NCBI RefSeq assembly: GCF_000612545.2 | Contig: NZ_CP097800.1 | Span: forward strand, 1,984,001-2,048,000 | Reading direction: 5' to 3' | Origin: Streptomyces sp. PCS3-D2 | Lineage (GTDB): Bacteria; Actinomycetota; Actinomycetes; Streptomycetales; Streptomycetaceae | Length of the DNA stretch: 64,000 bases | Part shown: positions 28,478-36,843 of the stretch, in pieces | How positions within the stretch are numbered: position 1 is the first letter of the stretch | How the letters are laid out: each line of letters opens with the position of its first letter | Translations under genes and position numbers: made by a program | The notes under the pieces: generated by a model | Seen by the model: only the letters and a program-made list of their open reading frames with translations | The model's database searches: none | What the model was told of the DNA's origin: nothing

Positions 28478-29107
28478 GTGACCTTCGGATTCACGCCGCC
28501 TTCGACTTCGTCCCTGGCAACAGCCACCGGCGGCGCGAGCCGGCACGGCAGACTGCTGGAACCGTCCGAGTGGATGTCGGCGGGCATTCCCCTGTTGCGC
28601 AATCCGCGCGACGTCGTCAGCGGCCTGCACTCCCGGCACAGTCCGGTTCCCTCGACCGCGGTGATCGCCGTCCTGGGCCCGGAGGAACAGCTCGTGGCGA
28701 GCGCTTCCTTCGTACAGCGCTCGGTGTCGGCCGACGGCTGGGAGTACCGCAACGCCCTGCTGTCCCGGCTGCGCCGGGTGCTCCCGCACGACCTGCGTCG
28801 GCGGACCCCGGTACGGACAGCCGTGCTCCTCTACTGCCGCGAGGGCGACGAGCGGTGGACCCCTGAGGACGGGGCCTGGATGTGGGGCCTTCGGGACGCC
28901 TGCACCCTGCACGGGCTGCGCTGCGGCGCGTACATCACGCTCACCCGTGACGGCTGGCAGGTGCTGGGCGAAGGGCGCGGTGGCCGGCGACCCAGCTCGG
29001 ACTCGCGGCCGCAGCGGCTCGGCGACACCGTGGCCGAGTTCGCGCCGCTCGCCCTGCACACCGGTGGCGGTGCGGTCGAGGCCCTGCGCCGGACCGCCGC
29101 GCGCTGA
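28478..29107 (+). CDS. Conserved hypothetical protein
   Basis: A 209-aa soluble protein I do not recognise. After a Ser/Thr-rich start it shows GRLLEPSEWMSAGIPLLRNP, STAVIAVLGPEEQLVASASF and a tail with CTLHGLRCGAYITLTRDGW and VAEFAPLALHTGGGA. The alternation of strands and helices suggests a compact alpha/beta domain; no catalytic motif, membrane helix or signal peptide is seen. GTG 28478 has a good GGGAGG site. It is 215 bp downstream of recQ on the same strand and converges on another hypothetical gene, so co-expression with recQ is possible. Codon use is normal for the window, so it is a real gene. Confidence 0.75.
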   Translation: MTFGFTPPSTSSLATATGGASRHGRLLEPSEWMSAGIPLLRNPRDVVSGLHSRHSPVPSTAVIAVLGPEEQLVASASFVQRSVSADGWEYRNALLSRLRRVLPHDLRRRTPVRTAVLLYCREGDERWTPEDGAWMWGLRDACTLHGLRCGAYITLTRDGWQVLGEGRGGRRPSSDSRPQRLGDTVAEFAPLALHTGGGAVEALRRTAAR

Positions 29108-29314
29108 GGTCATACCCGTCGCCGGGCCCGCCCGTCTCCGGTTCACGGCGCGGAGCCCGCTCGTGGGCAGGCCTCACGGCCGTACACGCGGAACGGACGT
29201 ACGGCGGATCAGGCCCCGGCCGCCCACGCGGCCACGCCACGGACCCCGGCCGGGGCTTCAGCGGGGCCGGCTCAACGCCCGCCCCGCCCCTCGCCCATGC
29301 CGGGGTACAGGGCG

Positions 29315-29947
29315 TCAGACGCCCGCACCCAGAACGGAGTTGATCTGCTGCGGGTCACCGCACACGATCAGCAGCGCACCCGCCCGGGTGAGAGCGACCG
29401 GCAAGGAACCCGCTACGGTGTCAACCGGACCGCCATTGGCCGCGAAGACCACGACGGGACGACCGGCGGCACGCTTGACCTGGGCCGCGTCCGCGTAGAA
29501 GACGTCGTCCCCGGCATCGTGCAGGGCCCAGTAGGCGGGCTCGCCGAAAGACAGCTCGTGAGCGGCCCACGGGTGCGGGTCGCCGGTGGTGAGCACCAGG
29601 ATGTCGCCGGGCGCGCGCCCGGTGTCGAGCAGCAGGTCCACGGCTTCTTCGGCCGCGTCCAGCGCACCATCGGCGGACGCCGGGATCAGCTGGATCTGCG
29701 GCACCGCCGCAGAGACGGACGGTGCGGTGGGGGCTGCGGGAACGGGTCCGGGGGTGGCCTGCGCCGCACGCTGCGCGGGGGGTGCGGGCCGGGCGGGACC
29801 GGGGCGGCCGGGCCGCGGGGCGGCGGCGGGACGCGGACCAGGTACGGGGCGGGGGGTCTGCGCGTTGCGGCTCGCGGCCGGCGTGACGCGGGGACCCTGG
29901 GCACTCTCGTGAATCTGAGGCTCCTCGATGGCGGGGGTGAGAGGCAT
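29315..29947 (-). CDS. Hypothetical protein with SF1-helicase-like C-terminus
   Basis: A 210-aa protein. Residues about 10-85 are a Pro/Ala/Arg-rich disordered stretch. The C-terminal 125 residues read DILVLTTGDPHPWAAHELSF, VFYADAAQVKRAAGRPVVVF and LPVALTRAGALLIVCGDP. The ALTRA...LLIVCGD pattern resembles motif VI of UvrD-type helicases, yet there is no Walker A or DExx motif, so it cannot be a helicase by itself. The ATG at 29947 lacks a clear ribosome site; an upstream frame exists. It follows rnhB by 59 bp on the same strand and may share its transcript. Function unknown. Confidence 0.72.
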   Translation of the reverse strand: MPLTPAIEEPQIHESAQGPRVTPAASRNAQTPRPVPGPRPAAAPRPGRPGPARPAPPAQRAAQATPGPVPAAPTAPSVSAAVPQIQLIPASADGALDAAEEAVDLLLDTGRAPGDILVLTTGDPHPWAAHELSFGEPAYWALHDAGDDVFYADAAQVKRAAGRPVVVFAANGGPVDTVAGSLPVALTRAGALLIVCGDPQQINSVLGAGV

Positions 29948-30006
29948 GAGTTGACGTACTTCAAACGCCAGTACGAAACGTACCGGCCGGTGGCACATGT
30001 GTGCGA

Positions 30007-30717
30007 TCAGAAATCGAAGCCGAGTTGGCCTCCGTTTTCCAGCTCCATCGAGTCTTCGCTGCGGCGCACCTTCTTCAGGTGGCGCCATCTGGGCAGCGCG
30101 TCGAGGTACGACCACGAGAGCCGGTGGTAGGGGGTGGGCCCCCGCTCCTCCAGGACCGCCCGGTGCACGGGCGAGGGGTATCCGGCGTTGGCGGCGAAAG
30201 CGAAGTCTTCGATTCCACCGCCCTGTTCACCGATTTCGGCCATCATGCGGTCGCGGCGGACCTTGGCGATGACCGATGCCGCGGCGACGGCGATACAGGA
30301 CTGGTCGCCCTTGATCACCGTCCGAACCCGCCAGGGCGGGCCGAGATAGTCGTGCTTGCCGTCGAGTATCACCGCGTCGGGCCGCACCGGTAGGGCTCCC
30401 AGCGCACGCTGCGCCGCGAGCCGCAGGGCGGCCGTCATGCCCAGTTCGTCGATCTCCTCGGGTGTGGCGTGCCCGAGCGCGTACGCGGTGACCCAGGCCT
30501 CCAGGACGTCCAGCAGGGCATCGCGCCGCTTGGGGGTGAGCAGTTTGGAGTCCGTGAGTCCGGCGGGCGGCCGACGCAGGCCCGTGATCGCCGCGCACAC
30601 GGTGACGGGACCGGCCCAGGCCCCTCGTCCGACTTCGTCGACCCCGGCGATGACCTTGGCGCCGGTGGTTGCACGGAGGGAGCGCTCGACGGTGTGGGTG
30701 GGTGCTTCGTACGGCAT
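30007..30717 (-). CDS. rnhB: Ribonuclease HII
   Basis: A 236-aa enzyme that cuts the RNA strand of RNA-DNA hybrids and single ribonucleotides in DNA. The N-terminal signature [15 protein letters not shown] supplies the first acidic residues. [21 protein letters not shown] (Asp) and [15 protein letters not shown] follow, with [15 protein letters not shown] near the end. The length is typical. ATG 30717 fits the family start; the ribosome site is weak. It lies upstream of the helicase-like hypothetical gene and 116 bp after the TetR gene on the same strand. Confidence 0.95.
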   Translation of the reverse strand: MPYEAPTHTVERSLRATTGAKVIAGVDEVGRGAWAGPVTVCAAITGLRRPPAGLTDSKLLTPKRRDALLDVLEAWVTAYALGHATPEEIDELGMTAALRLAAQRALGALPVRPDAVILDGKHDYLGPPWRVRTVIKGDQSCIAVAAASVIAKVRRDRMMAEIGEQGGGIEDFAFAANAGYPSPVHRAVLEERGPTPYHRLSWSYLDALPRWRHLKKVRRSEDSMELENGGQLGFDF

Positions 30718-30833
30718 GGCGCCAGCAAGGGTACGCCGCCCCGGGCCTGCTGCACACCCCCGCCCCGGTCGGAGCGGCATGCGACCGACCTCGGACCCCA
30801 CCGGACCGTCCCCCTCCGCCGCCCCTCCCCGTC

Positions 30834-31436
30834 TCAGACTCTGAGCAGCGGCACCATCACCTCGTCGATCAGTTCGGCCAGGTCGACGTCCCCCCATTCG
30901 CTCCCGCACACCTTGGCCCGATACATCAGCATCGCCGGAATGACGTCCACGACGAACGGACCCGTAGCGTCCGGCCGCACGTCCCCCCGCACGATCCCAC
31001 GCAGCACAAGCTCCCTGATCAGACGCTGGGCAGGTTCCTGCAACCCGGACCAGATGACCCCATGAAACCGCTCCGCCGTCGCGTGATCGCATTCGTGAAG
31101 TACCGACCAGAGGGCCTGCCCGGCCTGGGAGTACATGACCTCCCTCGTACGGACACACAGCAGATAGAGGTCCTCACGGATCGATCCCGAGTCGGGAATC
31201 TCACCGATCCCAGGCAGGCCGGTGCGCAGCGCGTCGGCCACGAGGTCCACCTTCGAGGGCCAGCGCCGGTAGAGCGCAGCCTTCCCGGTCTGCGCGCCGG
31301 CCGCGACACCCTCCATGGTCAACGCGTTCCAGCCGACCGTACTCAGCTGCTCCAACGCCGCGTCGAGAATCGCCCGTTCGAGTTCGGGGCCCCTCCTGCG
31401 CCCCGGCGACGCCGATGACCAGCGCGAACCCACCAT
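30834..31436 (-). CDS. TetR-family transcriptional repressor
   Basis: A 200-aa regulator. The TetR N-terminal domain is clear: [49 protein letters not shown]. The rest is the helical ligand-binding domain with a hydrophobic tail ([16 protein letters not shown]). ATG 31436 has GGAGG 7 nt upstream. It is divergent from a DHA2 drug exporter, and the 144 bp between them hold two copies of a TAGTGAACG-N4-CGTTCACTA operator. Repression of both genes with release by an exported compound is the usual arrangement and is inferred here. The ligand is unknown. Confidence 0.92.
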   Translation of the reverse strand: MVGSRWSSASPGRRRGPELERAILDAALEQLSTVGWNALTMEGVAAGAQTGKAALYRRWPSKVDLVADALRTGLPGIGEIPDSGSIREDLYLLCVRTREVMYSQAGQALWSVLHECDHATAERFHGVIWSGLQEPAQRLIRELVLRGIVRGDVRPDATGPFVVDVIPAMLMYRAKVCGSEWGDVDLAELIDEVMVPLLRV

Positions 31437-31480
31437 CTCCCCACCTCCGACCGGCCCGAGCCACCGACGCCGCATAGATT

Positions 31481-31518
31481 TCCAGCCTTAGTGAACGCTT
31501 GCGTTCACTAAGGCTGGA
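31481..31518. promoter_or_regulatory. TetR operator O1
   Basis: Perfect 18-bp inverted repeat (31481-31498 with 31501-31518) whose core is TTAGTGAACG-CTTG-CGTTCACTAA. It matches O2 in sequence and spacing. Confidence 0.85.
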
Positions 31519-31536
31519 CTCCTACCGTGGACCCCG

Positions 31537-31558
31537 TAGTGAACGACAGCGTTCACTA
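31537..31558. promoter_or_regulatory. TetR operator O2
   Basis: TAGTGAACG-ACAG-CGTTCACTA, the same 9-bp arms and 4-bp gap as O1, centred 48 bp further on and 23 bp before the exporter start. Confidence 0.85.
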
Positions 31559-31580
31559 TTTCACTTTGGGGGGATCCTCA

Positions 31581-33134
31581 GTGACAAGCTCTCAACTCGC
31601 CGCGCCCCGGATACCGGGGGCGGCACGCCGGGAGGGACGCCCCGGCGTGGCGCTCACCGTCATCGCCGCTTGCCAGCTCATGGTCGTCCTCGACGCGACC
31701 ATCGTGAACATCGCGCTCCCGCACATCCAGACCGCGCTCGACTTCAGCACCACCGGCCTGTCCTGGGTGCTCAGCGCCTACACCCTCACGTTCGGCGGGC
31801 TGCTCCTGCTCGGCGGCCGGGCCGGCGACATCCTGGGCCGGCGCAGGGTGTTCCTGGCCGGAATCCTGCTCTTCACCCTGGCCTCGCTCCTCGGTGGCTT
31901 CGCCCAGGAACCGTGGCAGCTGCTCGCCGCCCGGGCCCTCCAGGGCGTCGGCGGGGCGATCGCCTCCCCGACCTCGCTCGCCCTGATCACGACGACCTTC
32001 CCCGAAGGCCCCGAGCGGAACCGGGCGTTCGGCGTGTTCGCCGCCGTTTCCGCAGGCGGTGGCGCGATCGGCCTGCTGGCAGGCGGCATGCTGACCGAGT
32101 GGCTCGACTGGCGCTGGGTGCTCTTCGTCAACGTGCCGATCGGCCTTCTGATCGCCGTGCTCACCCCGCTCTACATCAGCGAGTCCGAGCGCCACCCCGG
32201 CCGGTTCGACATCGCCGGAGCCCTCACCTCGACCATCGGCATGGCCTCGCTCGTCTACGGCTTCATCCGCGCCTCGGAGGAGGGCTGGCGCGACCCGCTC
32301 ACCCTCGGGTCGTTCGCCGCCGCCCTGGTCCTGTTGACCCTCTTCGTCGTCATCGAGTCTCGGGCCCGTGAGCCGATCATCCCGCTGCGCATGTTCGCCG
32401 ACCGCAACCGCACCGGAACCTACGTGATCATGCTCGGCCTCGCCGCGGCGATGTTCGGCATGTTCTTCTTCATCGTCCAGTTCGTGCAAAACGTGCTGGG
32501 CTTCTCACCGATCCGGTCGGGACTGGGCTTCCTGCCCGTCACGATCGCCATCGTCACCGCCGCCGGCCTCTCCCAGCGCTTCCTGCCGCGCTTCGGGCCC
32601 AAGCCCTTCATGGTCATCGGATCCGCGCTCACCGGCACCGGGCTGGCATGGCTGACCCTCCTGAGGACCGACAGCTCGTACCTCTCCGGCGTGCTGGGGC
32701 CGATGCTCCTGTTCGGCTTCGGCATGGGCCTGAACTTCGTGACGCTGACCCTCACCGCCGTCTCCGGGGTGGACCCGAAGGAGGCCGGCGCGGCCTCCGG
32801 ACTGTTGAACGCGAGCCAGCAGGTCGGCGGCTCGCTCGGCCTGTCCATCCTCGTCACCGTCTTCGGCACGGCCAGCCGCGAGGAGGCCGCGAAGCAGGTC
32901 CCGGCCTTCCTGTCCCAGGCGGATCCCCAGGCCGCGGCCGCCTTCCGGGAGACCGGGCGGCTGCCCGACCCCTGGGGGGACCTCGTCCTCGCCCAGGGGA
33001 TCTCCACCTCGTTCATGGCCGCCGTGGCGATGGCCGGCCTCGCCCTGGCCACCGCCCTGCTGGTGATCCGGGTGCGCAAGAGCGACCTGGAGGCCCTGGC
33101 CGGGACCGCCGCGAAGGCCGGTCCGGCGGCCTGA
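31581..33134 (+). CDS. MFS drug:proton antiporter (DHA2, 14-helix)
   Basis: A 517-aa membrane exporter of the EmrB/QacA type. The motif after helix 1, LDATIVNIALPHIQ, and motif A, GGRAGDILGRRRVFLAG, define DHA2. Motif C-like glycines occur in FAAVSAGGGAIGLLAGG. About 14 hydrophobic helices are visible, and the tail is short and soluble. The GTG at 31581 is preferred (G-rich ribosome site just upstream); a GTG at 31527 would put 18 more residues across operator O2. Controlled by the divergent TetR gene through two operators. A 36-bp palindrome follows the stop. Substrate unknown. Confidence 0.92.
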   Translation: MTSSQLAAPRIPGAARREGRPGVALTVIAACQLMVVLDATIVNIALPHIQTALDFSTTGLSWVLSAYTLTFGGLLLLGGRAGDILGRRRVFLAGILLFTLASLLGGFAQEPWQLLAARALQGVGGAIASPTSLALITTTFPEGPERNRAFGVFAAVSAGGGAIGLLAGGMLTEWLDWRWVLFVNVPIGLLIAVLTPLYISESERHPGRFDIAGALTSTIGMASLVYGFIRASEEGWRDPLTLGSFAAALVLLTLFVVIESRAREPIIPLRMFADRNRTGTYVIMLGLAAAMFGMFFFIVQFVQNVLGFSPIRSGLGFLPVTIAIVTAAGLSQRFLPRFGPKPFMVIGSALTGTGLAWLTLLRTDSSYLSGVLGPMLLFGFGMGLNFVTLTLTAVSGVDPKEAGAASGLLNASQQVGGSLGLSILVTVFGTASREEAAKQVPAFLSQADPQAAAAFRETGRLPDPWGDLVLAQGISTSFMAAVAMAGLALATALLVIRVRKSDLEALAGTAAKAGPAA

Positions 33135-33150
33135 ATGTTCCTCGCCCACG

Positions 33151-33186
33151 CGGGTCGGGCTCGGGGAGCTCCCCGAGCCCGACCCG
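33151..33186. terminator. 36-bp perfect palindrome, bidirectional terminator
   Basis: CGGGTCGGGCTCGGGGAG followed directly by its reverse complement, with no spacer, between the convergent exporter and DUF4173 genes. Confidence 0.85.
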
Positions 33187-33221
33187 ATCGGCGGGAGTCC
33201 TGCTACTCGCCCCGTGACCGC

Positions 33222-34934
33222 CTAGTGCTCGACCCGGCTGCCGAAGGCGCCCAGGCGCGAGCAGACCTCGTACGAAGCGGTCACCGGACGCTCGCGCAGG
33301 ATCTGCCGGGCCCGGTACTCCCCCAGGCTCATCGCGTACCAGGGCACGTCGCCGGCCCTGGACAGGTCGTCGTTGATCCCGCGCAGGGCGCAGGACCGAC
33401 GGGGCTCGGGCAGCCGGTCCAGGGCGGGGACGGCATCCGCGGACAGGGACTGGAAGTAGGCCAGGTCGATCTTCTGGTCCGTCTCGAAGCGGGCCACGTT
33501 CCGCTCGGCGACCATTCCATCCGGGGACAGCAGGCCGAAGACCATGACCGCCGCGGCGGCGCCGGCCGCGACCGCACGGGGCAGCCAGCGCGCACCGAAC
33601 AGCCCGGCCGCCATGATCAGCACGATGACCAGCCCGAGCCAAAGCTCCATCGCAGCCACCGAGACGCGCAGCCTGGTCAGCCCGTAGGCGTCCACGTAGA
33701 GGTCCATGCGGCGCAGCGCGGCCGCGACCACGACGAGGGTCAGCGCGCACAGGATTCCGAGGACGACCCGGACCGTGCGCCGGTCGCCTGCCCCGGAGCG
33801 CGGGGCCCAGCGCAGGGCGAGGGCGATCACCGCGAGGGTGAGCAGGGTGGCCCAGAGCAACTGCCAGAATCCCTGGCGGGCGTATTCCGCGTAGGTGAGG
33901 CCGGTGCTCTCCAGGACCTGGTCGTAGCCGCCGAAGAGCACGGCCAGCTGGACCGCGTTGAACCCGGCGAAGAGCAGGTTGAGCACGACGAGCGGAAGAG
34001 CCCACTCGACCCGGGAACGCGGCCTGCCGGGGGCCACCCTGATCCGGTCCCAGCGCAGCGGGGCTGCCGCGGTACGGGCAGCCGCGATCGCGGTCACCGC
34101 GCCGAGGACGAAGAGCATGAGCCGGATGGGCCCGTCCTCGACCGACACGTCGGGTATCAGGCCGCCCAGGAGATCGGCGAAGGCCGCGTCGGCGGAGGCG
34201 AACAGGGCACCGAAGAGCACGAGCAGGGCCACGGCCACGGCGGCCGCCTTGGCGACCGGCAGCCAGCGGTCCTTGCCGATCCCTCCGCGCGAGCGCAGCC
34301 CCTTCGCGACCCAGGCGATGCCGGACACGGTGGAGTCGGCGAAGCCGAGCGGGCTGAGGAAGACCCCGGGCCAGGTGCGGCTGCCGTGCAGGGCGAGTGC
34401 ACCCAGCAGCAGGGCGGCCAGGATCGCGAGCGTGGACGGCCAGGCGGAATCGCGCAGCGCGGGTACCGCCAGGAGCGCGAGACAGCCGATCACCCAGGCC
34501 AGCGTCCAGGGCCGGGCCCTACGACCGGCCACCCGGGCGGCGGTGTATGCGGCAACGGCGGCGGGCACCACCGCGAGCAGCAGACCGGGGCCCATGCCGT
34601 CGCCCAGGAGGATCGCGGCGGCGAGGCCGCCGACGAGGACGCAGGCCAAGGTCGCGGTCCGGACGGGGGCGGCGTCGGCGGGGCGCACCACCGTGGCCCA
34701 GGACGGCTTCGCGGGCGGATTCGGGGGCGGCGGCCCCCAGGGCCGCGGCTGCTGCTGGTGCCGGTGCGGCTGCCAGCCCGGCAGGACGGCGGGTGCGCCC
34801 GGCCGGGACCCGGCCGGGCCGGCGGGCGGATTGCCCTCCGGAGCCGGCTGCGCGGGCGAATCCCCTTTCGGGAGCTCCGCGTTGGCCGCCGCCTCGGGCC
34901 GAGCTTCGTCAGCCCCGCCGGTGTTCTCTGACAT
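33222..34934 (-). CDS. DUF4173/DUF4153-type multispanning membrane protein
   Basis: A 570-aa protein. The first 85 residues are Pro/Ala/Gln-rich and soluble; about 12 hydrophobic helices then run to about residue 470 (ACVLVGGLAAAILLGDGMGP, LVIVLIMAAGLFGARWL). A C-terminal soluble stretch of about 100 residues follows (RNVARFETDQKIDLAYFQSL, SLGEYRARQIL). The pattern VEWALPLVVLNLLFAGFNAV and GLTYAEYARQGFWQLL identifies the DUF4173 group, often near sensors or regulators and of unknown function. ATG 34934 has GGAGGGG. It appears monocistronic. No enzymatic motif. Confidence 0.85.
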   Translation of the reverse strand: MSENTGGADEARPEAAANAELPKGDSPAQPAPEGNPPAGPAGSRPGAPAVLPGWQPHRHQQQPRPWGPPPPNPPAKPSWATVVRPADAAPVRTATLACVLVGGLAAAILLGDGMGPGLLLAVVPAAVAAYTAARVAGRRARPWTLAWVIGCLALLAVPALRDSAWPSTLAILAALLLGALALHGSRTWPGVFLSPLGFADSTVSGIAWVAKGLRSRGGIGKDRWLPVAKAAAVAVALLVLFGALFASADAAFADLLGGLIPDVSVEDGPIRLMLFVLGAVTAIAAARTAAAPLRWDRIRVAPGRPRSRVEWALPLVVLNLLFAGFNAVQLAVLFGGYDQVLESTGLTYAEYARQGFWQLLWATLLTLAVIALALRWAPRSGAGDRRTVRVVLGILCALTLVVVAAALRRMDLYVDAYGLTRLRVSVAAMELWLGLVIVLIMAAGLFGARWLPRAVAAGAAAAVMVFGLLSPDGMVAERNVARFETDQKIDLAYFQSLSADAVPALDRLPEPRRSCALRGINDDLSRAGDVPWYAMSLGEYRARQILRERPVTASYEVCSRLGAFGSRVEH

Positions 34935-35120
34935 CGGGTCCCCTCCCCGGTCGGCCGCCCGGGCGTTCAGGTCGGGGCGGCGGTGTCGACAGGGTAGGCA
35001 GCCCGCCAGCAGTTTTGAACAGGATCAAAAGTATGCTGTGGCAGGACCGTGACAATCAGAAGGGGGCCTTCACCCCGGCCCGGAAGCCCGCGGCCACCTG
35101 CCGCCCGGCAGGGGCCACCC

Positions 35121-35162
35121 GCCGTGAGCGGCCCGCCGTGAGCCGCCCGACGTGAGCGGCCC
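35121..35162. repeat. 14-bp tandem repeat, three full units
   Basis: GCCGTGAGCGGCCC, GCCGTGAGCCGCCC and GACGTGAGCGGCCC follow each other, with a decayed fourth unit. It lies 24 bp past the ADP-ribosylglycohydrolase stop, within the 251-bp gap to the DUF4173 start. Possibly a terminator-like structure or replication slippage. Confidence 0.7.
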
Positions 35163-35185
35163 GACACGAGCGCGTATCCGAGCGG

Positions 35186-36100
35186 CTACGCCGCCGTCTG
35201 CGGCAGCCAGGCCGGCAGCACTTCGGTGCGCGCCAGCCAGTCGGCCGGCAGCACCGCGTCCCCGCGCGCACCCAGCACCCCGCCCACGATCGCGCAGGTC
35301 GTGTCGACGTCCCCGCCCACCTGCGCAGTGGTCCAGAAGGCCCGCTCGTAGTCGTCCAGCGCCCGCGCCGCCGACCACAGGGCGAAGGGCACGGTGTCGT
35401 GGGCGCTGGTCCGCCGTCCGCAGCCCAGCACGGCGGCGACGGTGGTCGCGTCGCCGTAGTCCAGCATGTCCCGGGCGCGCCGCAGCCCGGCACCGACCGC
35501 GCTGCGCGGCACGAGGGCGATCACCCCGTCGAGCAGATCGGCAGCCTTCGGCGGGGCATCCGTACCGGCGGCCAGCGCGGCCGCCGCGGCGACGGCCATC
35601 GCCCCGCACACGGCCTCACGGTGCTGATGCGTCGTGTAGGCGGAGATCTCCGCCTGATGGGTCGCCTGCTCCGGGTCGTCGGCGTACCAGGCGCCCAGCG
35701 GAGCGATCCGCATGGCGGCGCCGTTCCCCCACGAACCCTGCCCGTTGAACAGTTCGGCGGCCAGCGTGCGCCAGTCCTCGCCCTCCCTCACCAGCCGAAG
35801 CATCCGGTTCACCGCCGGCCCGTAGCCGCGGTCGAAGTCGTGGTGGTGCGCGAAGGAACTCGCGAGCGCGTCCTGGTCGACCCGCCCGTGCGCGGCCAGC
35901 ACGGCCACCACCGAGCAGGCCATCTCGGTGTCGTCGGTCCACTGCCACGTCTCCGTGCCGGAGGGCAGCTCGCGCCGCTTGAGCAGCGGGTAGTTCACGG
36001 GGACGAAGTACTGGGAGCCGAGGGCGTCACCCAGCGCCAGCCCGCGGAGGCTGGCCATGGCGCGTGCGTAGCGCCGTTCGGGAGTGGAGTCAGGCGTCAT
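35186..36100 (-). CDS. ADP-ribosylglycohydrolase-family protein
   Basis: A 304-aa DraG/ARH-type hydrolase that would remove ADP-ribose from proteins, nucleic acids or small molecules using two magnesium ions. Metal-binding motifs are intact: GDALGSQ near residue 24, WTDDTEM near 53, SWGNGAAMR in the middle and GGDVDTTCAIVGG near 265. ATG 36100 lies 11 nt after the histidine phosphatase stop, so the two genes form one operon. No ADP-ribosyltransferase gene is nearby. A Nudix/NrtR-like protein about 13 kb away uses related substrates but need not be linked. The substrate cannot be told. Confidence 0.9.
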   Translation of the reverse strand: MTPDSTPERRYARAMASLRGLALGDALGSQYFVPVNYPLLKRRELPSGTETWQWTDDTEMACSVVAVLAAHGRVDQDALASSFAHHHDFDRGYGPAVNRMLRLVREGEDWRTLAAELFNGQGSWGNGAAMRIAPLGAWYADDPEQATHQAEISAYTTHQHREAVCGAMAVAAAAALAAGTDAPPKAADLLDGVIALVPRSAVGAGLRRARDMLDYGDATTVAAVLGCGRRTSAHDTVPFALWSAARALDDYERAFWTTAQVGGDVDTTCAIVGGVLGARGDAVLPADWLARTEVLPAWLPQTAA

Positions 36101-36111
36101 CGCGGGTCACT

Positions 36112-36771
36112 CTAGCCGTCCAGGTCATAAGGCTCCGGTGTGGTCCACCGCTCAAACGGGCGGTCCATCCGGTACCGGCCGTCGGGCCCCAGCAGGAGCA
36201 TCCGGAAATCGCCGTTCCCCGGATTGGACAGGGCCTCGAATTCGGCCACCGACCAGTGGAACCAGCGCATGCAAAACAGCCGCATCGTCAGCCCGTGCGT
36301 CACCAGCAGCACGTTCTGGGGATGGTCGGGGGCCTCGAAGCTGCGGTAGAGGCTCTCCAGGAAGGACCCGACCCGGTCGTACACGTCCGCACCCGACTCG
36401 CCCTGCGCGAAGCGGTAGAAGAAGTGCCCGTACGCGTCCCGGTACGCCTTCTGGAGCCGTACGTCCTCCCGGTCCTGCCAGTTGCCCCAGTCCTGCTCGC
36501 GCAGCCTCGGCTCCTCCCGCACCCGGACCCGTGTGGGGTCGAGCCCGAGTTCCCGGAAGGTCTGCAGGGTCCGCCGGTAGGGGGAGACGTACGCGCTGAT
36601 GGTCTCGTCACCGAAGATCTCGCGCAGCCGGACGCCGGCCACCGCGGCCTGCTCACGGCCCGTACGGGTGAGCCTCAGGGCGTGGTCGGGTTCCCTCTCG
36701 TACACCGTGTCGTCGGCGTTCCCCTCCGATTCCCCGTGCCGGACAAGGACGATGCGCCGTGGTCGAACCAT
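36112..36771 (-). CDS. Histidine phosphatase (phosphoglycerate mutase-like)
   Basis: A 219-aa member of the histidine phosphatase superfamily. The catalytic LVRHGESEGNAD sits at about residues 9-20, with the second Arg in YVSPYRRTLQTF, the acid residue region in EQDWGNWQD and the second His in LLVTHGLTMRLF. This set suits a small-molecule or protein phosphatase rather than glycolytic mutase. ATG 36771 is the natural start. It is the first gene of a two-gene operon with the ADP-ribosylglycohydrolase, which suggests a phospho-nucleotide or ADP-ribose phosphate substrate; that is inference. Confidence 0.9.
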   Translation of the reverse strand: MVRPRRIVLVRHGESEGNADDTVYEREPDHALRLTRTGREQAAVAGVRLREIFGDETISAYVSPYRRTLQTFRELGLDPTRVRVREEPRLREQDWGNWQDREDVRLQKAYRDAYGHFFYRFAQGESGADVYDRVGSFLESLYRSFEAPDHPQNVLLVTHGLTMRLFCMRWFHWSVAEFEALSNPGNGDFRMLLLGPDGRYRMDRPFERWTTPEPYDLDG

Positions 36772-36793
36772 CTCATGACCCTATTCGGCCACG

Positions 36794-36830
36794 GCCGGGC
36801 CGTCCGACCGGGCACGCCGGTCGGCCCGGC
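36794..36830 (-). terminator. Hairpin after the DUF4937 gene
   Basis: CCGACCGG / CCGGTCGG with a 5-nt loop, extended outward by GCCGGGC / CCCGGC past a 3-nt bulge. Confidence 0.6.
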
Positions 36831-36843
36831 GCTCGTCATACGG

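Noticed and set aside
33135..34931. Open frame on the + strand opposite the DUF4173 gene
   Set aside because: Pro/Gly/Gln/Asp-rich translation typical of a mirror frame; the minus-strand membrane protein is convincing.
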